Shown here in pieces: positions 16,436 through 24,688 of a stretch of 64,000 nt of DNA (positions within the stretch are counted from its first letter, which is position 1; each line of letters begins with the position of its first letter). This DNA is from Deltaproteobacteria bacterium UBA2409. Its GTDB lineage: Bacteria; Bdellovibrionota_C; UBA2361; DDRT01. The translations under genes were made by a program, and so were the position numbers. Under the pieces are notes generated by a model that worked only from the letters and a program-made list of their open reading frames with translations, ran no database searches and had not been told where the DNA came from. Location of the stretch: the NCBI GenBank assembly GCA_002343185.1, contig DDRT01000001.1:242736-306735 (forward strand), read 5' to 3'.

Positions 16436-17140
16436 GTGATTAGTATTGTTATTCCTGCTTTTAATGAGGCTCTTAGACTTCCACCAACTCTTTTATTAGC
16501 GACCGATTACCTTGAAGGGCGAGAGTACGAAATTATAGTTGTTGATGATGGTAGTTCGGATCAGACAGTCGAGGTCGTTTTGAAGATGTCAAAGTTAAGG
16601 CCAAACATAAGATTGATCTCTCTTTCAAAAAATCAAGGTAAAGGAAAAGCAGTTAGAACTGGTCTTAATGAAGCAAAATTCCCCATTTTAGGATTTATTG
16701 ATGCTGATGGCGCAACGCCAATCGAAGAGATAGACAAACTTATAAAATCTCTAAACGATGGAGCAGACATAGCAATAGGATCAAGAGCATTAAAAGAAAG
16801 CAAAGTCGAAACTTTGATTCATAGACGTGCTCTAGGGAGAGTTTTTAACTTTTTCGTTAATTTAATTTCTGTACCTGGGATCGCGGACACTCAGTGTGGT
16901 TTTAAATTTTTTAAAAAGGAGGCCTTCCAAAAAATCTATCCTTTCTTAACTTGCGATCGATTTGGATTTGATGTGGAGATACTTCTCTTGGCTCAAAAAC
17001 TTAAACTTAAGATTTCTGAAGTTCCTATATCCTGGACTAATATTCCTGGCTCAAAAGTTAATTTACTAACCGACTCAACACAGATGTTGTTTGATATAAT
17101 TAGATTTAGATGGATGCATAGAAAGGTTGCTTCAAAATAG
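16436..17140 (+). CDS. Family 2 glycosyltransferase, polyprenyl-phosphate sugar synthase type
   Basis: A 234-residue GT-A enzyme that resembles dolichyl-phosphate beta-glucosyltransferase. It starts with SIVIPAFNEALRLPPTL, has the DDGSS nucleotide-sugar site, and has DADGATP as the DxD-like metal site. The GSRALKES and DTQCGFKFF blocks are typical of this group. It lacks C-terminal membrane helices, so it is a peripheral enzyme that would load a sugar onto a lipid phosphate. The ArnT-like transferases at 54980 and 57453 could use such donors, though no direct link is shown. The start is GTG at 16436. A perfect palindromic element follows five bases after its stop. Confidence 0.85.
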   Translation: MISIVIPAFNEALRLPPTLLLATDYLEGREYEIIVVDDGSSDQTVEVVLKMSKLRPNIRLISLSKNQGKGKAVRTGLNEAKFPILGFIDADGATPIEEIDKLIKSLNDGADIAIGSRALKESKVETLIHRRALGRVFNFFVNLISVPGIADTQCGFKFFKKEAFQKIYPFLTCDRFGFDVEILLLAQKLKLKISEVPISWTNIPGSKVNLLTDSTQMLFDIIRFRWMHRKVASK

Positions 17141-17145
17141 TGAAC

Positions 17146-17193
17146 GGGGGTCAGGCCTTCCGGCCTGACCCCCAAGTAGAAGCCTGACCCCTA
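17146..17193. repeat. Palindromic element B (perfect 12-bp stem)
   Basis: GGGGGTCAGGCC (17146-17157) and GGCCTGACCCCC (17162-17173) form a perfect 12-bp hairpin with a TTCC loop. A partial extra arm, GCCTGACCCCT, follows at 17182-17192. It fills the convergent junction between the glycosyltransferase and the DUF4911-like gene. The hairpin, its loop and the following AAGTAGAAG recur at 58832-58869, so both come from one recent source. A bidirectional transcription barrier is likely, although T-runs are absent. Confidence 0.8.
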
Positions 17194-17445
17194 AATAAAC
17201 TCAGGAACAGGCTCATCCAAAAACTCCCAATCAACTAGCTCTTTAATTGATGAAAGTAGAGCAAGTGCGTCATCGTAAGAATCTTTAGATAGAAGAATTA
17301 GAACTTTATTTTCTCTAACATTATAAGTTCTAACGGCTCCTAGACCTTCTGATAGTTCAAAGAAAGCTTGAAGCCAAACTACCTCCTTACTTGGCACTCT
17401 GAGCATGATGACACCAGCATGATCGTCAAGTTGAATGAAGCTCAT
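17191..17445 (-). CDS. DUF4911-like small protein
   Basis: An 84-residue protein whose pattern (IMLRVPSKEVVWLQAFFELSEG, then a central GAVRTYN strand and a C-terminal helix) resembles the DUF4911 group found mainly in deltaproteobacterial lineages. No catalytic residues are recognisable. It overlaps the gatB 3' end by four bases, so it is translated with the amidotransferase operon. A link to tRNA amidation or amino-acid sensing would be inference from this position only. Confidence 0.55.
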   Translation of the reverse strand: MSFIQLDDHAGVIMLRVPSKEVVWLQAFFELSEGLGAVRTYNVRENKVLILLSKDSYDDALALLSSIKELVDWEFLDEPVPEFI

Positions 17446-18878
17446 CTGCGCTTTTCTATCTCACGCTTTAGTAGTTCATTGACCTTTTTAGGGTTGGCAC
17501 TTCCTTTAGTTTCCTTCATGACTTCACCAACAAAGAATCCAAATACCCTGTCTTTTCCACCAAAATAAGTTGCTAGCTGATCTACATTTGCATCGAGGAT
17601 TTTAGTGATGAGCTTTAACAGGTCATCCTCATTATCGAGTTGTCTCAGCCCTTTCTTCTCAACGATCTTATCTGGCGACTCTCCAGTTTCGTACATTTCA
17701 TCAAAAACTGATTTTGCCATCTTGCCCGAGATCACTTCATCAGTAATTAAGGATATTAGCTGGCCAAGTGCCAGTGCAGTAATAGGAGAGTCTTTAAGCT
17801 CTTTTCCTTCTTTATTTAACCTTCCAAATAGCTCGCTTGTTATCCAGTTAGAAGCTAATTTTGCATTGTTACATACATCAAAAACGGCCTGGAAAAAATC
17901 TACTGAAGCCTTCTCTGCTGTTAGTACCAGTGCATCGTATTCACTTAAGCCGAAACCTTCAGTAAGTGTTTTTAGCCTTTCATTAGGAAGACTCGGAAGT
18001 TCCTGTCTAATCGATTCAATTAATGATTCTTCAAGAACGAGCGGAGGGAGATCCGGATCTGGGAAGTATCTATAGTCAGATGATTCTTCTTTACTTCTTA
18101 AGGGTCTTGTTGTGAGATTCGAAGTGTCAAAAGTCATTGTTTCTTGGACAACTTTTCCACCTTCTTTTAGGATCTTATGTTGCCTTGCAATTTCATATTC
18201 AAGTGCTTTCTCAACATTCTTAAATGAGTTCAGGTTTTTTATCTCTGTTCTTGTTCCGAATTGAAGAGTTCCAGCAGGTCTAAGACTTATGTTTGCATCA
18301 CACCGCAAGCTTCCTTCTTCCATGTTTCCATCAGAGATTTCTAAGTATCTAGCAATCTGCCTAACCGCTTTTAAATAGAAACCTGCCTCTTCCGGGGATC
18401 TGATATCAGGCTCAGATACTATTTCAAGAAGACCTACTCCTGCCCTATTTAAATCGATCAGTGAGCTTCCGGTTCTTGAATCATGGATATTCTTTCCAGC
18501 ATCTTCCTCCATATGGATTCTTTTGATTCCTATGCTTCTCCATCCACCATTAATAAAAAGATCTAATCTTCCGCGTTCGCATAATGGTTCTTCAAATTGA
18601 GAGATCTGGTAGCCCTTTGGAAGATCTGGATAAAAGTAGTGCTTTCTTGCAAATCTATTAAACCGATTAATCTCACAGTTTAAGGCAAGTCCCATCTTAA
18701 TTCCGTATTCTAGGACTTTATAATTTAAAACTGGTAATGCTCCTGGAAGCCCAAAAGTAACAGGATCTATGTACTCATTTGGCTCTCCGCCAAAGCTTGC
18801 ACTAGAGCTACAAAAAATTTTTGATTTAGTAGCAAGTTGGAGATGAACTTCAAGTCCTATAACAACTTCAAAATCCAT
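17442..18878 (-). CDS. gatB: Asp-tRNA(Asn)/Glu-tRNA(Gln) amidotransferase subunit B
   Basis: GatB binds misacylated tRNA and carries the kinase/transamidase site of the GatCAB complex. It has 478 residues. The N-terminus reads FEVVIGLEVHLQLATKSKIFC, followed by GLPGALPVLN, and the C-terminal YqeY-like domain is complete. The usual zinc-binding cysteines near residues 20-40 are mostly gone: the stretch reads FCSSSASFGG and then YIDPVTFGLP, leaving one Cys. A zinc-free variant is therefore likely. It overlaps gatA by 11 bases. Confidence 0.95.
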   Translation of the reverse strand: MDFEVVIGLEVHLQLATKSKIFCSSSASFGGEPNEYIDPVTFGLPGALPVLNYKVLEYGIKMGLALNCEINRFNRFARKHYFYPDLPKGYQISQFEEPLCERGRLDLFINGGWRSIGIKRIHMEEDAGKNIHDSRTGSSLIDLNRAGVGLLEIVSEPDIRSPEEAGFYLKAVRQIARYLEISDGNMEEGSLRCDANISLRPAGTLQFGTRTEIKNLNSFKNVEKALEYEIARQHKILKEGGKVVQETMTFDTSNLTTRPLRSKEESSDYRYFPDPDLPPLVLEESLIESIRQELPSLPNERLKTLTEGFGLSEYDALVLTAEKASVDFFQAVFDVCNNAKLASNWITSELFGRLNKEGKELKDSPITALALGQLISLITDEVISGKMAKSVFDEMYETGESPDKIVEKKGLRQLDNEDDLLKLITKILDANVDQLATYFGGKDRVFGFFVGEVMKETKGSANPKKVNELLKREIEKRR

Positions 18879-20286
18879 CTTCTACCCCTGGAGGAAGTTC
18901 TTTGTGAAAATTTGTCTCTTTTTGATAAGTGGCTCCAACTTGATACAAGGTTTTTTCATCAAAAGGTTTACCGATTAATTGAAACCCTACAGGAAGCCTG
19001 TCGCTTGTAAAACCGCAAGGGATACTCATTCCAGGTAATCCAGCAAGATTTACAGGAATTGTTAGAATGTCGCTTAGATACATCTTAAGTGGATCTGAAA
19101 CTTTTTCTCCAAGCTTCCATGCAGGAAATGGGCTTACTGGAGCTGCAATTACATCGCATGAATTTTTAAAAACATCTAAAAAGTCATTTTGAATTAATCT
19201 TCTAACCTGTTGAGCTTTTTTATAGTATGCATCGTAGTAACCAGATGAGAGAACATAGGTTCCAATAATTATTCTTCTTTTAACCTCACTTCCGAATCCG
19301 GCTTCTCGCGTGTTCGCATATAAAGAGAAAAGATCTTCTGCTTCTTCTCTTATTCCATATCTGATCCCGTCGTAGCGAGCGAGATTTGAAGAGGCCTCAG
19401 CAGGGGCAATTACATAGTATGCTGCTAGAGCAAGATCGGTGTGCGGAAGTGAGATTGGGACGAGTGTAGCACCAAGAGACCTAAGGTTATTTAAAGCCTC
19501 AGAAACCAGTGAGTTGACGATTGGGTCAAGTGCCTCTGTGAAATACTCTTTAGGAATTCCTATCCTTAAACCCTTTATCCCGAATTTGATCTCTCCCACC
19601 GGGGTGATATCGACAGAGGTAGAGTCAAATTCATCTTTCCCAGAGATGGTCTCAGTGAGAAGAGCACACTCTTCAACTGATCTTGCAAATACCCCAACCT
19701 GATCTAAAGATGAAGCATAAGCTACTACTCCGTATCTGCTTACTCTCCCGTAGGTTGGTTTAATTCCTACTACTCCACAAAGAGATGCAGGCTGTCTGAT
19801 TGAACCTCCTGTGTCTGTTCCTAAAGCAAAAGGAGTAAGTCTTGCAGCAACCGAAACAGCAGAACCTCCACTCGATCCACCTGAAACTAACTTTGTATCC
19901 CACGGGTTTTTAACAGGGCCAAAAAAAGAGTGCTCATTAGATGAGCCCATTGCAAATTCATCCATGTTGGTTTTGCCAATTATTATGGCGCCTGCGGTTT
20001 TTAGTTTCCTTACAACGGTTGCATCATAAGGAGGGATATAGTTTGAGAGGATCTTGCTTGCAGCAGTGGTTTTAACCCCCTTGGTTAAGATCATATCTTT
20101 TACGGCAATTGGAACTCCAAGTAGTGGCCTAGTATCACCCTTTGCTCTTAAATTATCTGCTTCATTAGCAGCCTTAAGAGCATCATCGGCGCATAAAGTT
20201 ATAAAGGCGTTTAGATTAGAGTTTTTCTCTATATCTTTAAGTGCCTTTTCAGTGAGTTCTCTTGATGAGATGTCTTTTTTAACCAT
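18868..20286 (-). CDS. gatA: Asp-tRNA(Asn)/Glu-tRNA(Gln) amidotransferase subunit A
   Basis: GatA is the amidase-signature subunit that releases ammonia from glutamine. It has 472 residues. The catalytic Lys is in VAVKDMIL, and the Ser-rich GGSSGGSA and GTDTGGSIRQPAS blocks give the Ser-cisSer-Lys triad. The start ATG at 20286 is fixed by an in-frame stop two codons upstream. The protein begins only a few residues before ISSRELT, about ten residues shorter than usual. It overlaps gatC by eight bases, giving the order gatC-gatA-gatB. Confidence 0.95.
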   Translation of the reverse strand: MVKKDISSRELTEKALKDIEKNSNLNAFITLCADDALKAANEADNLRAKGDTRPLLGVPIAVKDMILTKGVKTTAASKILSNYIPPYDATVVRKLKTAGAIIIGKTNMDEFAMGSSNEHSFFGPVKNPWDTKLVSGGSSGGSAVSVAARLTPFALGTDTGGSIRQPASLCGVVGIKPTYGRVSRYGVVAYASSLDQVGVFARSVEECALLTETISGKDEFDSTSVDITPVGEIKFGIKGLRIGIPKEYFTEALDPIVNSLVSEALNNLRSLGATLVPISLPHTDLALAAYYVIAPAEASSNLARYDGIRYGIREEAEDLFSLYANTREAGFGSEVKRRIIIGTYVLSSGYYDAYYKKAQQVRRLIQNDFLDVFKNSCDVIAAPVSPFPAWKLGEKVSDPLKMYLSDILTIPVNLAGLPGMSIPCGFTSDRLPVGFQLIGKPFDEKTLYQVGATYQKETNFHKELPPGVEDGF

Positions 20287-20530
20287 CGATTACCAGTGGG
20301 GTTCTAACAAATGTTCCAGATTTATCGGGGGCACCCTCTAAAATCTCTGCAGAAGATGAAGGGCTTACAATATCCTCTCTCCAAATATTTTTTGAGCCAT
20401 GTACATGACTAAGAGGTTCAACCCCATCAGTATTGACCGAGTTTAGTTTGCCTACATAGGCGATTATACTCTCGATATCCTTATCGTCAGTAATTTTAAG
20501 TCTAGATAACTTAGAAAGATTCTTAATCAT
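20279..20530 (-). CDS. gatC: Asp-tRNA(Asn)/Glu-tRNA(Gln) amidotransferase subunit C
   Basis: GatC is the small linker that wraps GatA and GatB together. The chosen ATG at 20530 gives 83 residues starting MIKNLSKLSRLKITDD, close to the normal family start; a TTG at 20581 would add 17 residues of unlike character. The later VNTDGVEPLSHVHG block is the typical GatC core. It is the first gene of the operon and is divergent from sthA. A GatCAB complex implies indirect synthesis of Asn-tRNA and/or Gln-tRNA in this organism. Confidence 0.88.
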   Translation of the reverse strand: MIKNLSKLSRLKITDDKDIESIIAYVGKLNSVNTDGVEPLSHVHGSKNIWREDIVSPSSSAEILEGAPDKSGTFVRTPLVIDG

Positions 20531-20641
20531 TGAAACTGTAAGGATGTAATACGCCGTCTTTAAACGCAAGTAGGAGTGCAAAAAAGTGAATCCTATCGGG
20601 TAGTTTCAGTAATCTATATATAAGGTTAAGATGTAGATTAA

Positions 20642-22054
20642 ATGGCTAAAGTTCTCTCGCATGGCTTTGAATATGATTTAATCGTTATAGGCTGCGGTCC
20701 TGCTGGCCAAAGGGCTGCTATTCAGGCTGCAAAACTAAGAAAAAAAGTAGCAATTATAGACGAAAGAGAGTTTGTTGGGGGAGTTTGCGTTAATTCAGGC
20801 ACAATCCCAAGTAAATCATTTAAAGAGGCTGTGCTGTTTTTATCTGGATTCCGGCAGCGGAGCGTCTATGGAGCCGGTTATAGGGTAAAAGCTAATATCG
20901 AGATGGCAGACCTAAATTATCGGTGCCACAGGATAATGCAAACTGAGGTAGAGGTAATAAAAAATCAGTTAGCAAGAAATCATGTTGAAGTGATCCCTGG
21001 ACATGCAAAGTTTTTAGATCCACATACAGTTGAGATTAAGTCATTAGAAGAAGAGAGAAAGCTTACAGCAGATAAATTTGTCGTATCCGTCGGTGCAAAG
21101 CCTTTTAGGCCAGAAAATATCAATTTCAATGGAACAACAGTTTTTGATAGCGATGATATTCTTAAGATGAAAGAACTCCCTCGAACGATGACAGTTGTAG
21201 GTGGTGGCGTAATTGGAACAGAGTACGCCTCTATGTTTGCTGCATTAGGAGTAGCCGTCACAATAGTTGATGCAAGAAAGAGGCTTTTAGGATTCATTGA
21301 CGAAGAAATTATAGAAAATCTTCAGTATCAAATGAGAGGAATCGGGGTCACTCTTAGACTGGGAGAAGAAGTAGCAAAGGTTGGCGAGCGTGATGATGGT
21401 CTAGTATTAACTGAACTGAAAAGTGGAAAAGTTCTTGTTTCGGAGGTTGTGCTCTTTTCTGCAGGAAGGATGAGCGCAACAGCAAATCTAGGGTTAGAAG
21501 CTGTTGGTATAGAGCTCGGAGAAAGAGGAAAGATTGTTGTTAACGACGATATGGCAACTTCGGTTCCTCATATCTTTGCTGCTGGAGATGTGATCGGATT
21601 TCCTGCTCTAGCATCTTCGTCTGCTGCCCAAGGAAGACTTGCAGCATGTAGAGCATTCTCAGTTGAATATAACCCTGGTACAGTGCCACTTCCTTACGGA
21701 ATTTATTCTATTCCGGAAATTTCTATGGTTGGAATGAATGAGGAAGAAGCTACTAAAGATTCAATCCCATATGAAGTTGGCGTTGCCCGCTACAAAGAAA
21801 TAGCTCGCGGACTAATTTTAGGAGATGAAAACGGAATGTTAAAAATTCTGTTTCATAGAGAAACTAAGCAAGTCTTGGGAGTCCATATCATTGGTGAAAG
21901 TGCGACTGAGCTCGTTCATATCGGTCAATCGGTTATAGCCCTAAAAGGGGGCTTGCAGTACTTATTAGATGCCGTATTTAACTATCCAACCCTTGCTGAG
22001 TGCTACAAGGTAGCTGCTCTGGATGGATATAATAAGATTAGAGCGGCACAGTAG
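20642..22054 (+). CDS. sthA: Soluble NAD(P) transhydrogenase
   Basis: This FAD enzyme of the dihydrolipoamide dehydrogenase family balances NADH and NADPH. It has 470 residues. The FAD site is VIGCGPAGQRAA. The redox site reads GGVCVNSGTIPSKS: the second Cys of the usual C-x4-C disulfide is Thr, which is the hallmark of SthA rather than of a disulfide oxidoreductase. The NAD(P) site is VVGGGVIGTEYAS, and the dimerisation domain is complete. The start is ATG at 20642, with a TATATA-rich stretch about 25 bases upstream. Confidence 0.9.
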   Translation: MAKVLSHGFEYDLIVIGCGPAGQRAAIQAAKLRKKVAIIDEREFVGGVCVNSGTIPSKSFKEAVLFLSGFRQRSVYGAGYRVKANIEMADLNYRCHRIMQTEVEVIKNQLARNHVEVIPGHAKFLDPHTVEIKSLEEERKLTADKFVVSVGAKPFRPENINFNGTTVFDSDDILKMKELPRTMTVVGGGVIGTEYASMFAALGVAVTIVDARKRLLGFIDEEIIENLQYQMRGIGVTLRLGEEVAKVGERDDGLVLTELKSGKVLVSEVVLFSAGRMSATANLGLEAVGIELGERGKIVVNDDMATSVPHIFAAGDVIGFPALASSSAAQGRLAACRAFSVEYNPGTVPLPYGIYSIPEISMVGMNEEEATKDSIPYEVGVARYKEIARGLILGDENGMLKILFHRETKQVLGVHIIGESATELVHIGQSVIALKGGLQYLLDAVFNYPTLAECYKVAALDGYNKIRAAQ

Positions 22055-22089
22055 CTTTAGATTACGTTAAACATTAATCTATATGTGCC

Positions 22090-23391
22090 GTGAAGAAGGT
22101 ATTTATTATCGATGATGAGCCCGATCAGGTTCTGCTTTTAAGTGCAGCGTTACAAAAACTAGGGCTATCAGTTTTTGGAACTTCAAAAATCGATCAGGCT
22201 TTAAAAGAGATTGAGACTGTGAAGCCTAATGTTGTTGTAACAGATCTTTCTTTAAATCCGAGCGAAGGTCCTAAATCTGGGCTCTCATTTATCTCAGAGA
22301 TTAAAAAAATTAACTCATCTTTACGAATCATAGTTCTTACTGGTCATGCAACTAATGAGTATGGAATTGAAGCTATAAAAAGAGGGGCACAATCTTTTAT
22401 TGCCAAACCAGCAAACCCAGAGCATTTAAAAGTTCTAATTGATGATGCATATAATAACTACGAGTTAAGGGAGGAATTAAAAAATTCTAAAACTAAAGCA
22501 CCAATTCCTGATAAATTAAAGTCAGAAATTGAGTTTGCAAAAACAACAGATCAAGCAGTGTTACTAACTGGAGAAACAGGAACGGGTAAAGGCTTCATAG
22601 CAAGATTAATTCATAATGGAAGAGGCCCATTTGTAGCGTATCAGCCAATTATAGGAAGTGGAGAGCTTATGTATTCAGAGCTCTTTGGTGCATTAAAAGG
22701 TTCATTCACAGGCGCACTTCAAGATAGAATCGGACTTGTAGCTGCAGCGAATGGCGGAACTCTTTTTTTAGATGAAATTGGCGAGCTTCCTGTAACATTA
22801 CAAGTTACCCTTTTAGGGGTGCTTCAAGATAAGATCTACAGACCACTTGGAACCAATCAAGAAAAGCAGAGTCACTTTAGACTAATATCAGCTACAAATG
22901 TGGAGCTAAAAGATAGGATCAATAAAGGAGAATTTAGGCCTGATCTTTTTCACAGAATAAACCACCTCCATATCCATGTTCCTCCCCTCAGAGAAAGACC
23001 AGAAGAGATCATTCCATTGGCAAACTATTTTCTTGAGAAAGTGTGTGAAAAAAATAATTGCTCCTCAATCGAGCTCTCTGAAGGCGCTATACAGGCATTA
23101 AAAGTTCATGCATGGCCTGGAAATATCAGAGAGCTTGAGGCAGTAATTGAAAGGGGAGTGTATAAAGCTCTTTTTGCTGATTCGCTCTTGGTTGATGAGG
23201 AGTTTTTAGGGCTAAGAGAAAGAGCCTCTGAGGTGCGCTCATTTGCTGAAAAAGTAGAAAATTATAAATTAGCACTCATTGATGAGGCATTAAAAGAATC
23301 AAATGGCAATCAGGTTGAGGCTGCAAGACTGCTGCAACTTGATAGAAGTTCGATGAGAAGAATGCTAGCACGTAAGCGACTGATCGGGTAA
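22090..23391 (+). CDS. Sigma-54-dependent response regulator (NtrC type)
   Basis: A three-domain activator of sigma-54 promoters with 433 residues. The receiver (1-125) has the phospho-acceptor in VVVTDLSLNP. The AAA+ domain (about 145-370) has Walker A GETGTGKG, Walker B GGTLFLDEIGELP and a GSFTGA loop, the Ser variant of GAFTGA that contacts sigma-54. The Fis-type helix-turn-helix is at the end (GNQVEAARLLQLDRSSMRRML). The start is GTG at 22090. No partner histidine kinase is adjacent. It is followed ten bases later by a lipoprotein gene. Confidence 0.92.
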   Translation: MKKVFIIDDEPDQVLLLSAALQKLGLSVFGTSKIDQALKEIETVKPNVVVTDLSLNPSEGPKSGLSFISEIKKINSSLRIIVLTGHATNEYGIEAIKRGAQSFIAKPANPEHLKVLIDDAYNNYELREELKNSKTKAPIPDKLKSEIEFAKTTDQAVLLTGETGTGKGFIARLIHNGRGPFVAYQPIIGSGELMYSELFGALKGSFTGALQDRIGLVAAANGGTLFLDEIGELPVTLQVTLLGVLQDKIYRPLGTNQEKQSHFRLISATNVELKDRINKGEFRPDLFHRINHLHIHVPPLRERPEEIIPLANYFLEKVCEKNNCSSIELSEGAIQALKVHAWPGNIRELEAVIERGVYKALFADSLLVDEEFLGLRERASEVRSFAEKVENYKLALIDEALKESNGNQVEAARLLQLDRSSMRRMLARKRLIG

Positions 23392-23401
23392 AACTTACCA
23401 T

Positions 23402-24022
23402 ATGAGACACTTTGTTCTCGCAATACTATTTAGTGGTTGTTCCACAGTTTACTATAAAGCGTGGGAAAATCTTGGATATGAAAAGAGGGATCTTCTTTAT
23501 AGCCGCGCAGAGGCTGCTAAAGATGCCCAAGAAAATACAACAGTTCAGTTTAGAGACGCCCTAACAAGACTAAGAGATGCTTATCCACTTCAAACTACTG
23601 AACTACAAAAAACATATGAGCGTGTTAGTAAGTCGTATGAGCAAAGTGAATCTTCAGCAGAAAAGTTAAAATCAAGGATTGATAGTATGCATAAAGTTGC
23701 ATCTGACCTCTTTGATGAGTGGAAAAAAGAAGCAGATACGATTGAAACTCCAAGTCTAAGAACTCAGAGTATGAGACAACTTGATGAAACTAAGAGAAGA
23801 TACAATGTTATGAGAGGAGAACTTTTAGCTTCCTATGACAGGACAGGCCCAGTTTTAAGAAAGTTTAGAGATTATGTCCTTTTTCTTAAGCATAATCTCA
23901 ATGCTCAAAGCTTAAGCTCTTTAGCAGGGGAGTCCGAGCGTATTCAAACTGATATTGAGTCACTTTTAAAGCAGATGGACCGGTCGATTCTAGAGACAGA
24001 GCAGTTTTTAAGAACTCTGTAG
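23402..24022 (+). CDS. DUF2959-like lipoprotein
   Basis: A 206-residue protein with a short signal and lipobox (LAILFSGC; Cys13), so probably lipid-anchored in the envelope. The rest is almost all alpha-helical and probably coiled-coil. The start of the mature part (YYKAWENLGYEKRDLLYSR) matches the DUF2959 pattern. No enzymatic motif is present. It lies ten bases after the sigma-54 regulator and may be co-transcribed with it. An envelope-structure or stress role would be inference. Confidence 0.7.
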   Translation: MRHFVLAILFSGCSTVYYKAWENLGYEKRDLLYSRAEAAKDAQENTTVQFRDALTRLRDAYPLQTTELQKTYERVSKSYEQSESSAEKLKSRIDSMHKVASDLFDEWKKEADTIETPSLRTQSMRQLDETKRRYNVMRGELLASYDRTGPVLRKFRDYVLFLKHNLNAQSLSSLAGESERIQTDIESLLKQMDRSILETEQFLRTL

Positions 24023-24057
24023 GCTGGATAAATGACTTTGATTAATTTATATGTTTT

Positions 24058-24135
24058 CTTGGGGGTCAGGCCGGGAGGCCTGACCAGACAAATGCTAGCA
24101 GCTGCCTGGTCAGGCCTTCTGGCCTGACCCCCAAG
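24058..24135. repeat. Palindromic element C (78 bp, 30-bp inverted arms)
   Basis: The element starts CTTGGGGGTCAGGCC and ends GGCCTGACCCCCAAG. Its two 30-bp arms are inverse copies with two mismatches, both in the loop of the sub-hairpin. The centre is 18 nt (ACAAATGCTAGCAGCTGC), close to the inverse of the centre of element F. Each arm is itself a small hairpin, so the whole can fold as a cross with three stems. It sits between the DUF2959-like gene and the tRNA-Ser cluster. Confidence 0.85.
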
Positions 24136-24150
24136 AAAACTATTTAATGT

Positions 24151-24217
24151 AGAGAGATGGTCGAGTGGTCGCCCAGTTGTTTAGTTCTGCCTCCGGCAGA
24201 ACGGCCTTCGCCCACTC
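24151..24217 (+). pseudogene. tRNA-Ser 5' fragment with inserted hairpin, copy 1
   Basis: The first 21 or so bases match the 5' end of the intact tRNA-Ser at 24334. The match then breaks and a perfect hairpin, GTTCTGCC-TCC-GGCAGAAC (24184-24202), follows. The fragment ends with GGCCTTCGCCCACTC, an inverse version of the tRNA D-arm. It cannot fold as a tRNA. A near-identical copy begins 93 bases downstream. Confidence 0.75.
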
Positions 24218-24243
24218 TTTGTGTTATACAGGTACTTACTTAC

Positions 24244-24310
24244 GGAGAGATGGCCGAGTGGTCGCCCAGTTGTTTAGTTCTGCCTCCGGCAGAACGGCCT
24301 TCGCCCACTC
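24244..24310 (+). pseudogene. tRNA-Ser 5' fragment with inserted hairpin, copy 2
   Basis: The same 67-nt structure as copy 1, with its hairpin at 24277-24295. It keeps the tRNA-like GGAGAGATGGCCGAGTGG start and lacks any anticodon or T arm. It begins 90 bases before the intact tRNA-Ser. The regular spacing suggests an original tandem tRNA-Ser array in which two members were converted. Confidence 0.75.
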
Positions 24311-24333
24311 TAGTTTGAAGAAGGATTTTATAT

Positions 24334-24420
24334 GGAGAGATGGCCGAGTGGTCGAAGGCGCTTGATTCGAAATCAAGTATACCGGTAACGGTATCGAGGG
24401 TTCGAATCCCTCTCTCTCCG
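24334..24420 (+). tRNA. tRNA-Ser (CGA anticodon)
   Basis: An 87-nt class II tRNA. The acceptor stem GGAGAGA pairs with TCTCTCC and the discriminator is G. The anticodon arm CTTGA-TTCGAAA-TCAAG gives anticodon CGA, reading UCG. A long variable arm, TACCGGTAACGGTA, marks it as serine. The T arm is GAGGGTTCGAATCCCTC. CCA is not encoded. It is the only complete member of a small cluster of tRNA-Ser fragments. Confidence 0.95.
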
Positions 24421-24447
24421 AAGGTTGAATTGGTAGAGAACTAGGTT

Positions 24448-24534
24448 GAGAGGGATTCGAACCCTCTGCCCCGCAGGGAAAAAAGGGCTTCGAATCCAGT
24501 TTGCGATAGCAAACTGGGAACACCTCTCTCTCCG
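24448..24534. pseudogene. tRNA-Ser 3' fragments, one inverted and one hairpin-interrupted
   Basis: GGGATTCGAACCCTC at 24452-24466 is an inverted copy of the tRNA-Ser T arm. At 24485-24534 the 3' end of the tRNA reappears in direct orientation, split after CGAATCC by a perfect hairpin (CCAGTTTGC-GATA-GCAAACTGG) and resuming as CTCTCTCTCCG. These mirror the hairpin-interrupted 5' fragments upstream. Confidence 0.65.
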
Positions 24535-24569
24535 ATTCTATTTAATTAGACTGCTATTGATTGATAAGT

Positions 24570-24597
24570 TTGCCATTATCTTTTTTTAAGTTATTAT
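24570..24597 (+). promoter_or_regulatory. Promoter of tRNA-Phe (and probably holA)
   Basis: TTGCCA (24570-24575) and TATTAT (24592-24597) are spaced 16 bases and lie just upstream of the tRNA-Phe 5' end at 24607, as expected for a stable RNA promoter. holA has no other upstream space, so it may share this promoter. Confidence 0.5.
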
Positions 24598-24606
24598 CCC
24601 TCACCT

Positions 24607-24679
24607 GCCCAGATAGCTCAGTCGGTAGAGCAGAAGACTGAAAATCTTCGTGTCGGCGGTTCGATTCCGTCTCTGGGCA
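24607..24679 (+). tRNA. tRNA-Phe (GAA anticodon)
   Basis: A 73-nt tRNA. The acceptor stem GCCCAGA pairs with TCTGGGC and the discriminator is A. The D arm AGCTCAGTCGGTAGAGC is standard. The anticodon arm AAGACTGAAAATCTT gives GAA. The T arm is GGCGGTTCGATTCCGTC. CCA is not encoded. The holA start codon lies nine bases after its 3' end. Confidence 0.96.
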
Positions 24680-24688
24680 CATACCGAT

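Noticed and set aside
17605..18075. 156-codon Ser-rich ORF opposite gatB
   Set aside because: Antisense shadow of a well-supported gene; Ser-rich translation is typical of the reverse frame.
24165..24365. ORF across the tRNA-Ser fragments
   Set aside because: It simply reads through duplicated tRNA pieces and part of the intact tRNA; its repeated peptide mirrors the DNA repeat.
24334..24534. Integration (att) site of a mobile island at tRNA-Ser
   Set aside because: The 3' fragment is interrupted and accompanied by inverted and 5' copies; no integrase or foreign genes lie nearby.
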